Part shown: piece by piece, positions 1-8,359 of the stretch
Layout: every line of letters starts with the position of its first letter
Position numbering within the stretch: position 1 is the first letter of the stretch
Source of the DNA: CADCTQ01 sp963844325
GTDB taxonomy: Bacteria; Bacteroidota; Bacteroidia; Cytophagales; 172606-1
Length of the DNA stretch: 64,000 bases
Reading direction: 5' to 3'
NCBI GenBank assembly: GCA_963844325.1
Contig: CAWJNV010000002.1
Coordinates: 6,510,001-6,574,000, forward strand
Notes under the pieces: model-generated
The model's database searches: none
What the model saw: the letters and a program-made list of their open reading frames with translations, nothing else
What the model was told of the DNA's origin: nothing
Translations under genes and position numbers: made by a program

Positions 1-595
1 TGAGTTGCGGGGCAACGGCTGTCACCTCCGCCAGATCAATGGCCGACCGGATGGGGGTGATCCGCTGGGGCGCAATGCCGAATTGTTCAACCAGGATTTG
101 CTTGCTGCCCTGCGAGCAGGTAATGAAGTAGTCGGGAACCGACCGGGTGGCGGCAATCCATTCGGCCGAAGGCAGCGTAGTGCCTTTTTCCGTCATGGAA
201 CGGTACAAAAGCCCCTGACCGAAACCGTGAATGTGGCATACAACCTTTGCCCGCGTTGGTTTCACCCACTGCATGTATTCAACGTTGGCATTGGTGTTGA
301 AGTATACGATGTCGGGGTCTATTTTTTTCAGCATTCTCCGGTACCAATGCTTCTCAAAAGCCAGACTTAGTACCCTTCGCAGACGGTAGGAATACCGGAA
401 GCGGTATTTTTTGGGCGGGAAGTAGTAGCACGCGGCGTAGGGTGTCAGCCGCTCGATCCCCTGGTGGTAGTAATACGCGATGACCGAACACTCAAAGCGG
501 GTGGTGTCAATGTACCGGAACAACTGCCACAGCGTCCGGGCCGCCCCCGAGTAGTTGGGGTTGTAGGCCACGAAGCATACTTTAATTCTTTTCAT
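1..595 (-). CDS. Glycosyltransferase family 4, N-terminal part (truncated by window edge)
   Basis: The reading frame starts with ATG at 595 (MKRIKVCFVAYNPNYSGAAR) and stays open to the window edge, giving about 198 residues. The start carries the usual GT4/GT-B opening: a beta strand followed by a glycine-containing loop (NYSGAART). Around residues 100-130 there is a strand-plus-HIHGFGQGLL segment typical of the GT-B N-terminal domain. The nucleotide-sugar binding C-terminal domain with the E-x7-E motif lies outside the window, so donor and acceptor cannot be guessed. It is the last visible gene of the minus-strand polysaccharide operon, 7 nt downstream of a GT2 gene, and probably acts at the cytoplasmic membrane in chain assembly. 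Confidence 0.82.
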   Translation of the reverse strand, partial: MKRIKVCFVAYNPNYSGAARTLWQLFRYIDTTRFECSVIAYYYHQGIERLTPYAACYYFPPKKYRFRYSYRLRRVLSLAFEKHWYRRMLKKIDPDIVYFNTNANVEYMQWVKPTRAKVVCHIHGFGQGLLYRSMTEKGTTLPSAEWIAATRSVPDYFITCSQGSKQILVEQFGIAPQRITPIRSAIDLAEVTAVAPQL

Positions 596-602
596 AAAAT
601 CA

Positions 603-1634
603 CTACTGTACTTGTGCTTTTGCGTACCCTCCCGCCAGGCATTTGAGCAGCAGTTTGGCCTTTTTGTGCAAAGGAATGTCGCCGGCAGCAAAGGGAGAGA
701 GGCCTTTGCCCAGCCCGAAAAGCAGCGTCCTGACGTTTACCCCGTAAGACCGGCTGTACGTTCTGAAGGTATAGTGACGGATGAAGTTGCCGAAAGCCGG
801 CTCCGGGAAAAAACGGGAAGCCCGGTTGGCCTCTCTTAACCGGTGCAGCCAGCCAATGATAAGGCGGGTTTGCCGGGGGTCGTTGAGCATGCTGCTGTCG
901 ATCAGGGCCGCGTGCAGTTGCTGCTCCGGCCCGGTAAAGTCCACTGCCAGGCTTTTGATCAGCCCGCCCTGGATCCGGGTGCTCAGTTCCCGCTGCTGCC
1001 GGAGTCGCTCCCGGGAAACCTGGGACGGGTGGACGCGGTAGTGCAGCAGGATCTCGGGCAGGTTGCAGGCCCTGGTGTGCTGCATCAGTTGCACCCAGAG
1101 CCAGTAATCCTCCGCCGGTTCCACCGAGGGGTCGTATTGTAACCGGTTCGACTCCAGTACGTGTTTCCGCAGCATTACCGAAGGGTGGCAGAAGGGCGAC
1201 CCCACCAGCAACCCGACCACAATGTCGTCGTGGGCCAGCGGGTACCTCTTGATTACGCCTGCCCGCTCCCCCACCGTCTTCACCCAGGTACCGCACAACC
1301 CGTAGCCGGGGTTTTCTTCCAAAAAATGAACCTGCCGTTCCAGCCTCCCGGGAAGGCTGATGTCGTCGGCATCCATCCGCGCAATGTATTTGCCTTTTGC
1401 CACCAGTAAGCCCCAGTTCAGGCTCACAGTCAGGCCGGTATTCCGTTCTTTCTGGAGTACCTTAATTCTTTCGTCTTCGAATGAACGGACAATTTCCAGC
1501 GTCCGGTCGGTGGAGGCGTCATCAATGACAATCAGCTCAAAATCACGCAACGACTGGTCAAGGATGCTCTGTATCGATTGTGCTACGTAGCACTCCGAAT
1601 TATACACGGGCAGTATGACAGAAACAATTGGCAT
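603..1634 (-). CDS. Glycosyltransferase family 2
   Basis: A 343-residue inverting GT-A enzyme. The N-terminus PIVSVILPVYNSE, the nucleotide-binding VIDDAS segment at residues 36-41 and the metal-binding DADD at 88-91 are classical GT2 signatures. An ED pair near 175 (PAEDYW) fits the catalytic-base region. The C-terminal 100 residues are basic and without recognisable fold, and may contact lipid-linked acceptor. Its role is presumably transfer of one sugar onto the growing surface glycan on the cytoplasmic side of the membrane; donor unknown. It sits between another GT2 gene and a GT4 gene, all co-directional. Confidence 0.9.
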   Translation of the reverse strand: MPIVSVILPVYNSECYVAQSIQSILDQSLRDFELIVIDDASTDRTLEIVRSFEDERIKVLQKERNTGLTVSLNWGLLVAKGKYIARMDADDISLPGRLERQVHFLEENPGYGLCGTWVKTVGERAGVIKRYPLAHDDIVVGLLVGSPFCHPSVMLRKHVLESNRLQYDPSVEPAEDYWLWVQLMQHTRACNLPEILLHYRVHPSQVSRERLRQQRELSTRIQGGLIKSLAVDFTGPEQQLHAALIDSSMLNDPRQTRLIIGWLHRLREANRASRFFPEPAFGNFIRHYTFRTYSRSYGVNVRTLLFGLGKGLSPFAAGDIPLHKKAKLLLKCLAGGYAKAQVQ

Positions 1635-1686
1635 ATTCTCGCAGGGTGGCCTTACCAGTACGCGCCCGAAACGTCGTTTTTATGAA

Positions 1687-2631
1687 TCACTTGCCCAGCA
1701 ACTGCCGGGCAAGGCCCCAACTGTAGTAGGCTGCAAACTTAGCCGGAAAAACAATAGACAACTGGAGCGAATGTTTTAAAATCAGCAGCAGCACCGGCAC
1801 CGGGAATCGCTGGCCGGGGTTACGCTGCACGCCGGCCAGGTTTTTGGCCCAGTAGTTGACAACTGCGGTTTGCTCGGCGGGGGTCAGGCCGGGGAGAAGT
1901 CCCGCGAGGGTGCGGATCACCCGGAACCCTTCAATGAAGGTTAAACCGGCTTTTTCGGCCTTGCCCGAAACGTTGCGGCCATGCACCCGGAAAAAATTCA
2001 ATTCGTCTTTGATGAAAGCAACGTTGGTATGCGGCAGCATCTGCGCCCAGAAAAACCAGTCGCCCGCGTAGCGGAACGAGGCCAGGGCGGGCAACGCTTC
2101 AACGGCCAGTGCCCGTCTGAACAATACCGCACTCGCATTGGGAATCACGTTCCACTTCAAAAAATACGTTTTCAACATTTCGGGGCCGTTCATCACCAAA
2201 TCCTTCGTCCAGGGCTCCCGGTACCGCTTGAGGTTGATGGACACTTCCGCATTGTGCTCATCCACCACCCTGGACTGGCAGAAAACCAGGCCTACTCCCG
2301 GCTGTCCGAGCCGGCTCACGGCGCGTTCCAGGAAAGTGGGCTCGGCCCGGTCGTCCGATTCGGCGATCCAGATGCACTCCCCCCGGGCCATACCGATGCC
2401 CAGTTGCCACTGCCTGAACGTACTGCCGCTGTTTGCAGCGTTGTACACCAGGTGGCTTACCCGGGGATGGCCCTGGTATTTCTCCAGGATGGCCCGGCTG
2501 CCGTCAGTGGAACAATCGTCGAGCAGGATGACCTCAAAGTCGGTAAAAGTTTGTCCAAGTACACTTTCGATCCGGCTTTCCAGGAAGCGGGCGTGGTTGT
2601 AATTGGGAATGATTACACTTACGTAAGGCAT
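1687..2631 (-). CDS. Glycosyltransferase family 2
   Basis: A 314-residue GT-A glycosyltransferase. PYVSVIIPNYNHARF opens the nucleotide-binding fold, LLDDCSTD lies at 36-43 and the DxD-type motif is ESDD at 91-94. A histidine-rich stretch (FFRVHGRNVSG) near residue 215 resembles the acceptor-side region of O-antigen GT2 enzymes. It is separated by 52 nt from the next GT2 gene and by 64 nt from the preceding methyltransferase, so the whole run is probably one transcript. Sugar specificity cannot be read from the sequence. Confidence 0.9.
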   Translation of the reverse strand: MPYVSVIIPNYNHARFLESRIESVLGQTFTDFEVILLDDCSTDGSRAILEKYQGHPRVSHLVYNAANSGSTFRQWQLGIGMARGECIWIAESDDRAEPTFLERAVSRLGQPGVGLVFCQSRVVDEHNAEVSINLKRYREPWTKDLVMNGPEMLKTYFLKWNVIPNASAVLFRRALAVEALPALASFRYAGDWFFWAQMLPHTNVAFIKDELNFFRVHGRNVSGKAEKAGLTFIEGFRVIRTLAGLLPGLTPAEQTAVVNYWAKNLAGVQRNPGQRFPVPVLLLILKHSLQLSIVFPAKFAAYYSWGLARQLLGK

Positions 2632-2695
2632 GGAGAACCGCCGTTAGCAACTGGGTTCGCGAAGCGGATTTGCATCATAACGAGGGCCGGGCGGT

Positions 2696-3535
2696 TCAGG
2701 AGGCGGCCTGGCCGTTCTTCCCGGTGGAGTTGCCCTTGGGGTAGTGCGCGTGAATGCGCCGCAACGCTTCGGCCTCCCGCATAAAATCAGGGTTGGTATA
2801 CACCAACGGGCTGACGGTGCCCTGGCGCTGCCTGGCAAACACGGAAATGCAGTCGATCAGGTACTGGGGGTCGTTGCCCCAGTTGATGACCTCCTGGGTG
2901 AGGCACGCCAGCCCGGTGCTTTCACAGGCGGCTCTGAACTTTCCGGTGGTCACCGAAATGCCCCTCCGGTGCTGGCGCAGCCCGGGTTTGGCCACGTGCG
3001 CCAGTTTCATGAGCGTATTTACCTTTCGGGCAACGCCTTTCCGGGGTTGCAGCAGCGCCTGGTACTCCCCCAGGTTAGAATGGTGGATGAAGCCGGTGCC
3101 GTCTGGTTTGAGCTTACGCGCAAACTGCTGGAGATAACTATCGATGACGTCCATCTCTGCGTGCACCAAAGAATCGAAGGAAAAAACAAAATCGACGGAG
3201 CCATCCTTTACCATGTCCAGGCTTTTGCCGTCGTTGGTGTGGTATTCAATGTGGGTGTACCGGGAAAACCGGCCCTTGCAATATTCGATGCACGCACCCG
3301 ACAGGTCGACCAGGATGAGTCTTTTGCACAACGGGGCCAGGAACTGGGTCCACCGCCCGAAGCCCGGGGCAATTTCCAGGATGGTATCGGCCGGCACGAA
3401 CCCCTTCAGGCGGGGATAGAGGCTGCCGTGCCACTGGTTGGTGGCATCTCCCCACGACTCCGACCATTCATCGCCCCGCTGGGACCAATCGTATTCTTTA
3501 TTCCAGATTAATAAATTCTCTTTCAGGGTTGGCAT
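2696..3535 (-). CDS. Class I SAM-dependent methyltransferase
   Basis: A 279-residue Rossmann-fold methyltransferase. The SAM-binding glycine loop is LEIAPGFGRW at 53-62, followed by an acidic residue at the end of strand 2 (ILVDLSG) and a FVFSFDSLVH motif at the position of motif IV. In polysaccharide operons such enzymes O- or N-methylate sugars or act as chain-terminating caps. The neighbours on both sides are GT2-type genes in the same direction. The substrate is unknown; a sugar substrate is inferred only from context. Confidence 0.85.
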   Translation of the reverse strand: MPTLKENLLIWNKEYDWSQRGDEWSESWGDATNQWHGSLYPRLKGFVPADTILEIAPGFGRWTQFLAPLCKRLILVDLSGACIEYCKGRFSRYTHIEYHTNDGKSLDMVKDGSVDFVFSFDSLVHAEMDVIDSYLQQFARKLKPDGTGFIHHSNLGEYQALLQPRKGVARKVNTLMKLAHVAKPGLRQHRRGISVTTGKFRAACESTGLACLTQEVINWGNDPQYLIDCISVFARQRQGTVSPLVYTNPDFMREAEALRRIHAHYPKGNSTGKNGQAAS

Positions 3536-3596
3536 GGCCAGAACGTATTTTTAAGCCCTCTAATATACGACATTCTAAAAATTAGGTACCTACTAT

Positions 3597-4463
3597 TCAC
3601 CCGAAGCAATACCGGATTACATTCCGCAACAGCCGCTCCCAATTGTAGGTGGGCCGGCTTCTGAGCAGGTATTTGATGCCGTACCGGAAAAAGCTGCTCC
3701 CGCGGTACCGGGAAGCGCGCAGGACGTGCAGGAACCGCTTCAGGTTGGCCAGCTCTGCCTGATCGGCTTCCTGGGGCGTAAGCGGGTGAACGGATGCGGG
3801 CAGGTGGTGCTTCCACTTTCCGGCGAACCGGGCGGCACTCAGCGCCCAGGCTTTGCCGGTGGTTCCCGGCGAGAGGTGCTCCACCAGGACGTCGTAAATA
3901 ACGCACACGCGGTACCCTTTCTGAAACACCTGCATGGAAAAGTCGGCGTCGTAGCCGTGAAAGCCGGGGAAGGTCTTGCCATCGAACCCGGTTTCGCTCC
4001 ACACGGCCTTGCGGCAACAGAACCACAGCCCGTCCACAGTCACCACGTCACTGATCCGCTCCTGCCCGGGGTTGCCGTAGTCGTGGTCCACCCGGCCGTC
4101 CCGGTGGTGCTGGCGCAGGTTATAACGGTTATAGGCCGACAGGGGGGTGTACCACATGGCGGGGGCCCTGGTTTTGACGGTGCCGCCGGCCACCCCGATC
4201 AACCCGACGGACGGGTCCCCCAACCAGTCCAGGACCCGTTGCCCCCAGCCCGGGGTGAGCAGCAGCAGGTCTTCGTGCAGAAAGCAAAGGGCCTCGTAGC
4301 GGCTCCGGGCGGCCCCCTCGTTGTAGGCGGCGCAAATGCCGTACCGTCCCGCCGCGTTGTCGATGCCGATCAGTTCGTACGGCACCCCCACCGTGCGGGC
4401 AATGCTGTCGCCCAGTTGCCGCAGCAGCGCCTCATCTCTCGAACAGGTAATGATTGAAAGCAT
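3597..4463 (-). CDS. Glycosyltransferase-like protein (Glyco_tranf_2_5 type)
   Basis: A 288-residue GT-A-like protein that begins MLSIITCSRDEALL, has a nucleotide-sugar type IDNAAGRYGICAAYNEG segment at 34-50 and HED at 63-65 in place of DxD. This layout is typical of the GT2 branch described as Glyco_tranf_2_5. A second acidic motif (GYDADFSMQVFQKGY) near 170-185 looks like the catalytic-base region. It lies 10 nt downstream of a GT2 gene in the minus-strand operon. It is likely a sugar transferase, less certain than the canonical GT2 neighbours. Confidence 0.78.
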   Translation of the reverse strand: MLSIITCSRDEALLRQLGDSIARTVGVPYELIGIDNAAGRYGICAAYNEGAARSRYEALCFLHEDLLLLTPGWGQRVLDWLGDPSVGLIGVAGGTVKTRAPAMWYTPLSAYNRYNLRQHHRDGRVDHDYGNPGQERISDVVTVDGLWFCCRKAVWSETGFDGKTFPGFHGYDADFSMQVFQKGYRVCVIYDVLVEHLSPGTTGKAWALSAARFAGKWKHHLPASVHPLTPQEADQAELANLKRFLHVLRASRYRGSSFFRYGIKYLLRSRPTYNWERLLRNVIRYCFG

Positions 4464-4473
4464 CGGGGCAAAC

Positions 4474-5349
4474 TTACGAATTCACTTTTTTGTGCAAGGT
4501 GGAGAGCAGCCGTCCGGGGTGGCCCGCGTAGTACCGGGCCGTGCGGTAGAGTTTGCCCAGCTTGCGGGCCGCCACGTGCTGCCCGCTGGCGTCGAAGCCC
4601 AGCCACGAGTGGCGGAGGTACCTGAGGTACACCCGCTGGTGCAGGCGCAAATCCTTAAAATACTTCCGCCGGAGGGCTTCCTGCCGCGGGACCGAACGGC
4701 CGGCCTTGTTGTCCTCGAAGGATTTGGTGCCGGGCAGCACCCGCCAGTTGCCGAAGTCAATGTCGACGTACCTGAGGTGCGCGTGCTGCACGGCGCGCAT
4801 CACAAAGTCAATGTCCATCACGTAGTGGTCGTCCACGTCGTACGGCCCGATCACCTCGTGCAGCGACTTGTGGTAAAAGTACGCACTGGGGTTATTGGGC
4901 AGCGGCTTCCAGCTCAGGTACAGGTTGTACAGGCTCAGGCCGGCGGGCCGGCTCACGAACATGACGTTGCCCGCCTCGTCCCACACGCGGCAGTTGCCCA
5001 GCAGCAGGGTCGGCTCGGGCATCCCCCGCAACAGGGTAAGTACCGTGTTGAGGGTGTTGGGCTCGTAGTAGTCGTCGACGTTGAGGAAGCTGATGATCCG
5101 GCCCCGGGCCAGGGCAATGCCCTTGTTCATGGCGTCAGACTGGCCGCGGTCCTTCTCCGACACCCAGCGGATGTGCGGGTACCGGCGGGCGTAGGTTTCG
5201 AGTACGGCCACCGTGCCGTCGTCGGAACCCCCGTCCACCACGAGGTGCTCCACCGACGGGCAACCTTGCCCGATCACGCTTTCCAGGCACGACTCAATGA
5301 AGTTGCGGCCTTTGTAGACGGGGGTAATGATGGTAATCTCCGGGGTCAT
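4474..5349 (-). CDS. Glycosyltransferase family 2 (WcaA-like)
   Basis: A 291-residue GT2. ITIITPVYKGRNFIE at 5-19, VVDGGSDDGT at 37-46, the SEKDRGQSDAMNKG segment at 64-77 and NVDD at 90-93 are typical of the branch that includes colanic-acid WcaA/WcaE-like enzymes. The start codon overlaps the stop of the upstream DUF5672 gene by 4 nt (ATGA at 5346-5349), which implies translational coupling of the two products. Its role is transfer of a sugar in surface glycan assembly; donor unknown. Confidence 0.9.
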   Translation of the reverse strand: MTPEITIITPVYKGRNFIESCLESVIGQGCPSVEHLVVDGGSDDGTVAVLETYARRYPHIRWVSEKDRGQSDAMNKGIALARGRIISFLNVDDYYEPNTLNTVLTLLRGMPEPTLLLGNCRVWDEAGNVMFVSRPAGLSLYNLYLSWKPLPNNPSAYFYHKSLHEVIGPYDVDDHYVMDIDFVMRAVQHAHLRYVDIDFGNWRVLPGTKSFEDNKAGRSVPRQEALRRKYFKDLRLHQRVYLRYLRHSWLGFDASGQHVAARKLGKLYRTARYYAGHPGRLLSTLHKKVNS

Positions 5350-6176
5350 GGGTGCATGAATTTAAGCCAGAACTGTTTGCCGTATTTTTCCCAGGCGTGG
5401 CAGCCGAAGGGCAACGTATTGCCGAGCAACGCGTAGCATTCCTCGGGGGAAGTCTCCACCGAGAACCGCATGGCCGTCCGCCGGTCGGGCACCCGGAATG
5501 CGAGGTCGAGGGTGGGCACCAGCACCGAGAAGAACAGGTCTTCGTAATAGGGCCACGTTTTCACCCGGTGGGCCAGCACGGTCAGCGCCACGATGAACGT
5601 TTTGACCTTCCGCAGCGAGAGGCCGCCGTTGCCCACGTCTTCGAACCGGCCGCCCAGGAGCTTACGGGCCGCCCGCTTTACGGGCGTTTCGCGGCGGACC
5701 ACCTTGTCAAGGGTCTGCCGGTAAAACGCCTGCTGACTGTAGGCCCCCATCCAGGGGGCTCCGATGTAGTCGTACCCCTTGCGGCACCAGTCCTTCAGCT
5801 CGTCGCGGAATACGTAGCAGTCGAGCTGGTAGATGAGCATATACGCGTAATCCGCGAAGCTTTCGTAGAACGACACGCTGAGGGTCAATTGGTTGTAACC
5901 CAGGATGCCGTCAAAGAAAGGCGCCGGGAACCGCTTTACGCGCAGGCCGGGGCACAGGCTGGTATACGCCTCCACGGGCAGCCCTTCGGGGGCCACCAGG
6001 GCGATGGGGTAATGCCCGAGCACTGCCAGGCAACGCCGGAACGATACGTACTCCGCGTCGGTCATCCGGGCCCGGTACACCGGGATCACGATAACCACCC
6101 GCTCCCGGGGACGGTGCAGCAACCGTTTCCGGAAGTGGCTGCTTGTAAGGGCCCGTTTGATAACGCTTGCCAGCAT
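5346..6176 (-). CDS. DUF5672 family protein, putative glycosyltransferase
   Basis: A 276-residue protein with the DUF5672 pattern: an N-terminal VIVIPVYRARMTD strand-turn, a central YQLDCYVFRDEL motif with GYDYIGAPW behind it, VGNGGLSLRK, a YYEDLFFS acidic motif, and a C-terminal GCHAWEKYGK. The D-x-Y pair and the ED pair suggest a GT-A fold, and the family is regularly found inside glycan operons, but no activity has been assigned that I can name. It overlaps the following GT2 gene by 4 nt. The putative glycosyltransferase call is inference from family context. Confidence 0.8.
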   Translation of the reverse strand: MLASVIKRALTSSHFRKRLLHRPRERVVIVIPVYRARMTDAEYVSFRRCLAVLGHYPIALVAPEGLPVEAYTSLCPGLRVKRFPAPFFDGILGYNQLTLSVSFYESFADYAYMLIYQLDCYVFRDELKDWCRKGYDYIGAPWMGAYSQQAFYRQTLDKVVRRETPVKRAARKLLGGRFEDVGNGGLSLRKVKTFIVALTVLAHRVKTWPYYEDLFFSVLVPTLDLAFRVPDRRTAMRFSVETSPEECYALLGNTLPFGCHAWEKYGKQFWLKFMHP

Positions 6177-6177
6177 G

Positions 6178-7371
6178 TTATTTTTCGTTAGCCACGGCCA
6201 GGGCGGGTGCCGGTTGCGGCGTCCCGCCGAAGTGCGTCAGCATCATCGTTTCCCACTTGCGGGTCTGGGCGGCGGCATCAAATTCCAGGGCCCGGGCCAC
6301 CAGCACGTCGCGGTCAATGGCCACCTGGCCGTCCATGACCCGGAGCATGGCCGCGGCCAGGTCCTCGACGTTCCACGAGTCTACCACGAGGCCCATGCCG
6401 GGTTGCACAAACTCCTTGACCCCACCCGAGTTGAAGGCGACAATGGGCTTGCCGGCCGCCGCGCCTTCGATCATCACCAGGGGAAACGGGTCTTCGCGCG
6501 AGGCCAGCAGCACGCCATCGGCCATAAACAGGTAGTCGTGGTAGTCTCCGGTGCGGAAGCCGGTGATGCGCACATTCCCGAGGCCGTAGTGTTCGATTTC
6601 CCGCTCGATGTAGTACCCATACCCGTTCTTGGGACTGCCCAGGCAGAGCATGACAACCCGGTCGCCCAGCATCCGGGCCAGCTGCACCACCAGGTCGGTA
6701 CCCTTGCGCACGTCAATGGCCCCGGGCATGATCCACACGTAGGCGTGCGGGGCAATCCCTGATTCCCGCCGCAGTTGCGCGGAACTGCCCGGCAGCCCGG
6801 CTTTGGCGGCAATCAGCTGCGCCTCACTGCACTCATATTGCAGGGCAATGCGGGTGCCGCCCATGATGGCAAGCTTGTCGCACACGCACTGCGCGCAGCC
6901 CACCAGCAGTTGAGCCGTCCGGATGATGTTGTGCAGATGCTCGTAGGAAATGTAGGAATAGAGGTAGAGCATGTCGTGAAAGTGCACGACGTACGGCACG
7001 TTCAGCTCGGTGGCAATGGCCGCAATCCGGCCCATGTACACGGTATTGATGTACCACAGATCGGGTTTGAACGTCCGGTGGAGTTCCTCAATGGAGTATT
7101 CCCGTTCTTTTGCTTTCGGGTACCGGCCGGTCAGGTAGTATAAAGCCTTGTTCCTGACCAGCAACAACAACCGGGCGAATCCTTTTAAGGGTTTGTGGAC
7201 GGGCGCGACCATATAGGGAATGTCCGCCGGGAGGTCTTTTAGCAGCTGGCCTTCCCGGTAGGCGTACAGGGCAAAGGAAAAATTTTTCCGGTCCGCATTC
7301 TTGAGTACGTACCAGAGCATTTTTTCAGCCCCATTGGTATCGGCATGAGGCGTTACAATCAGTATTCTCAT
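6178..7371 (-). CDS. Glycosyltransferase family 4
   Basis: A 397-residue GT-B enzyme. The N-terminal domain starts MRILIVTPHADTNGAEKML (glycine loop NGAEK) and contains HFHDMLYLY around 140. The C-terminal domain carries GSPKNGYGYY, a GFRTGDYHDYL donor-loop segment and the retaining E-x7-E signature in SREDPFPLVMIEG, followed by GKPIVAFNSGG. The gene ends 1 nt before the DUF5672 gene, which suggests coupling. A 101 nt gap upstream contains a -7 type box, so it may begin a sub-operon covering the genes down to the window edge. Confidence 0.92.
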   Translation of the reverse strand: MRILIVTPHADTNGAEKMLWYVLKNADRKNFSFALYAYREGQLLKDLPADIPYMVAPVHKPLKGFARLLLLVRNKALYYLTGRYPKAKEREYSIEELHRTFKPDLWYINTVYMGRIAAIATELNVPYVVHFHDMLYLYSYISYEHLHNIIRTAQLLVGCAQCVCDKLAIMGGTRIALQYECSEAQLIAAKAGLPGSSAQLRRESGIAPHAYVWIMPGAIDVRKGTDLVVQLARMLGDRVVMLCLGSPKNGYGYYIEREIEHYGLGNVRITGFRTGDYHDYLFMADGVLLASREDPFPLVMIEGAAAGKPIVAFNSGGVKEFVQPGMGLVVDSWNVEDLAAAMLRVMDGQVAIDRDVLVARALEFDAAAQTRKWETMMLTHFGGTPQPAPALAVANEK

Positions 7372-7456
7372 TCAGGTCGTAATAATTATAAATGGTTGTA
7401 CCGGGCATTGCTGGCGGCTCCTCTGACGGTTCGGCAGTGGCTGCAAAAAGTGGCAG

Positions 7457-7464
7457 CAAAGCTA
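7457..7464 (-). promoter_or_regulatory. Candidate Bacteroidota -7 box for the GT4-led gene run
   Basis: Read on the minus strand the sequence is TAGCTTTG, an exact match to the TAnnTTTG consensus of Bacteroidota sigma factor ABfr-type promoters. It lies 86 nt upstream of the GT4 start in the only sizeable gap of this part of the operon. No clear TTTG -33 box is seen at the usual distance, which keeps confidence low. Confidence 0.35.
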
Positions 7465-7472
7465 ACCAAATG

Positions 7473-8291
7473 TCACCGCTTTTTACCCACCACAATGGTG
7501 TGGTAAGGCGCCGCCCAGTCGGTAGCCATTACGTCCACGTGGTGGTAGCCGAGGACCTGCCCCACCAGTGCTGCGTCGAATACGTGGTGGTGCAGGCAGC
7601 GGTTTTCGAAGTTTTGCAGGGAACGCTGCCGGAAGGCGGCCCGGTCGCCCGCCAGCGGGTCCCTGGCCAGGTCGTGCAGGGACAGGATTTCCTCCAGGTG
7701 CGTCAGGTCGTGCTCATCGGTGCCGTTGGCGTAGTCTTCCAGCAGGTGGGCAAAGGGGGTGACGTGCCGCCGGTGGTCGAACGTGTGCCGGGGGTCGGGC
7801 ACGATGATGAGCAGGATGCCGTTTTTTTTGAGCACCCGCGTCCATTCGCCCACGGCTTTGAGGGGGTTGGCCAGGTGCTCCAGGCTGTGCGACGACAGCA
7901 CGAAATCGTAGCTTTCGGAGGGCACCGGCCCCAGGTCCGACGCCTCGCTGATGTACTGGTGGCCGGGCGGCCGGGCGGGGTCGTACCGGTAGGAGTTGCC
8001 CGCCGCAATCTCCCCTTCCCACACGGTATGGGTGCTGAAGTTGCAGCCGTCGAGGCCCTTTACGATGGGGTACACCGGCAATTCGCCCCTGCGCCCGAAC
8101 ACCCGGCTGGGCCCTCCGATCTCCAGGCCCTTTTTGCCTTTGAGCAGTTTGTAGTACTGCGGATAGCGTTGCAGGGGCGATTCGGGCATGGGTTGGATGC
8201 CCAGTGCCCGGGTCACCGCCCGGACGGCCGCGCCGGCAACGCCCCGGTGCCGGATGCTGTTGGTAATTTTGGTGAGCAGTTGGTTTGCCAT
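7473..8291 (-). CDS. Class I SAM-dependent methyltransferase
   Basis: A 272-residue methyltransferase starting at MANQLLTKITNSIRHRG. The frame is open further upstream, but that extension reads antisense-like low-complexity sequence over the FkbM gene, so ATG at 8291 is chosen. Features are KGLEIGGPSRVF near residue 50, a tyrosine-rich central part, and VLSSHSLEHLANP near 130, the typical motif-IV region of Methyltransf_11-like enzymes that modify sugars in polysaccharide loci. The C-terminus ends TIVVGKKR. Acceptor unknown. Confidence 0.85.
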   Translation of the reverse strand: MANQLLTKITNSIRHRGVAGAAVRAVTRALGIQPMPESPLQRYPQYYKLLKGKKGLEIGGPSRVFGRRGELPVYPIVKGLDGCNFSTHTVWEGEIAAGNSYRYDPARPPGHQYISEASDLGPVPSESYDFVLSSHSLEHLANPLKAVGEWTRVLKKNGILLIIVPDPRHTFDHRRHVTPFAHLLEDYANGTDEHDLTHLEEILSLHDLARDPLAGDRAAFRQRSLQNFENRCLHHHVFDAALVGQVLGYHHVDVMATDWAAPYHTIVVGKKR

Positions 8292-8359
8292 GGCCGGTTG
8301 CGGTTTGCTTTGGGTTGAATGGTCTGCTTGCACTTGCTTTTCGGGGGCCGTTCGCCGGT

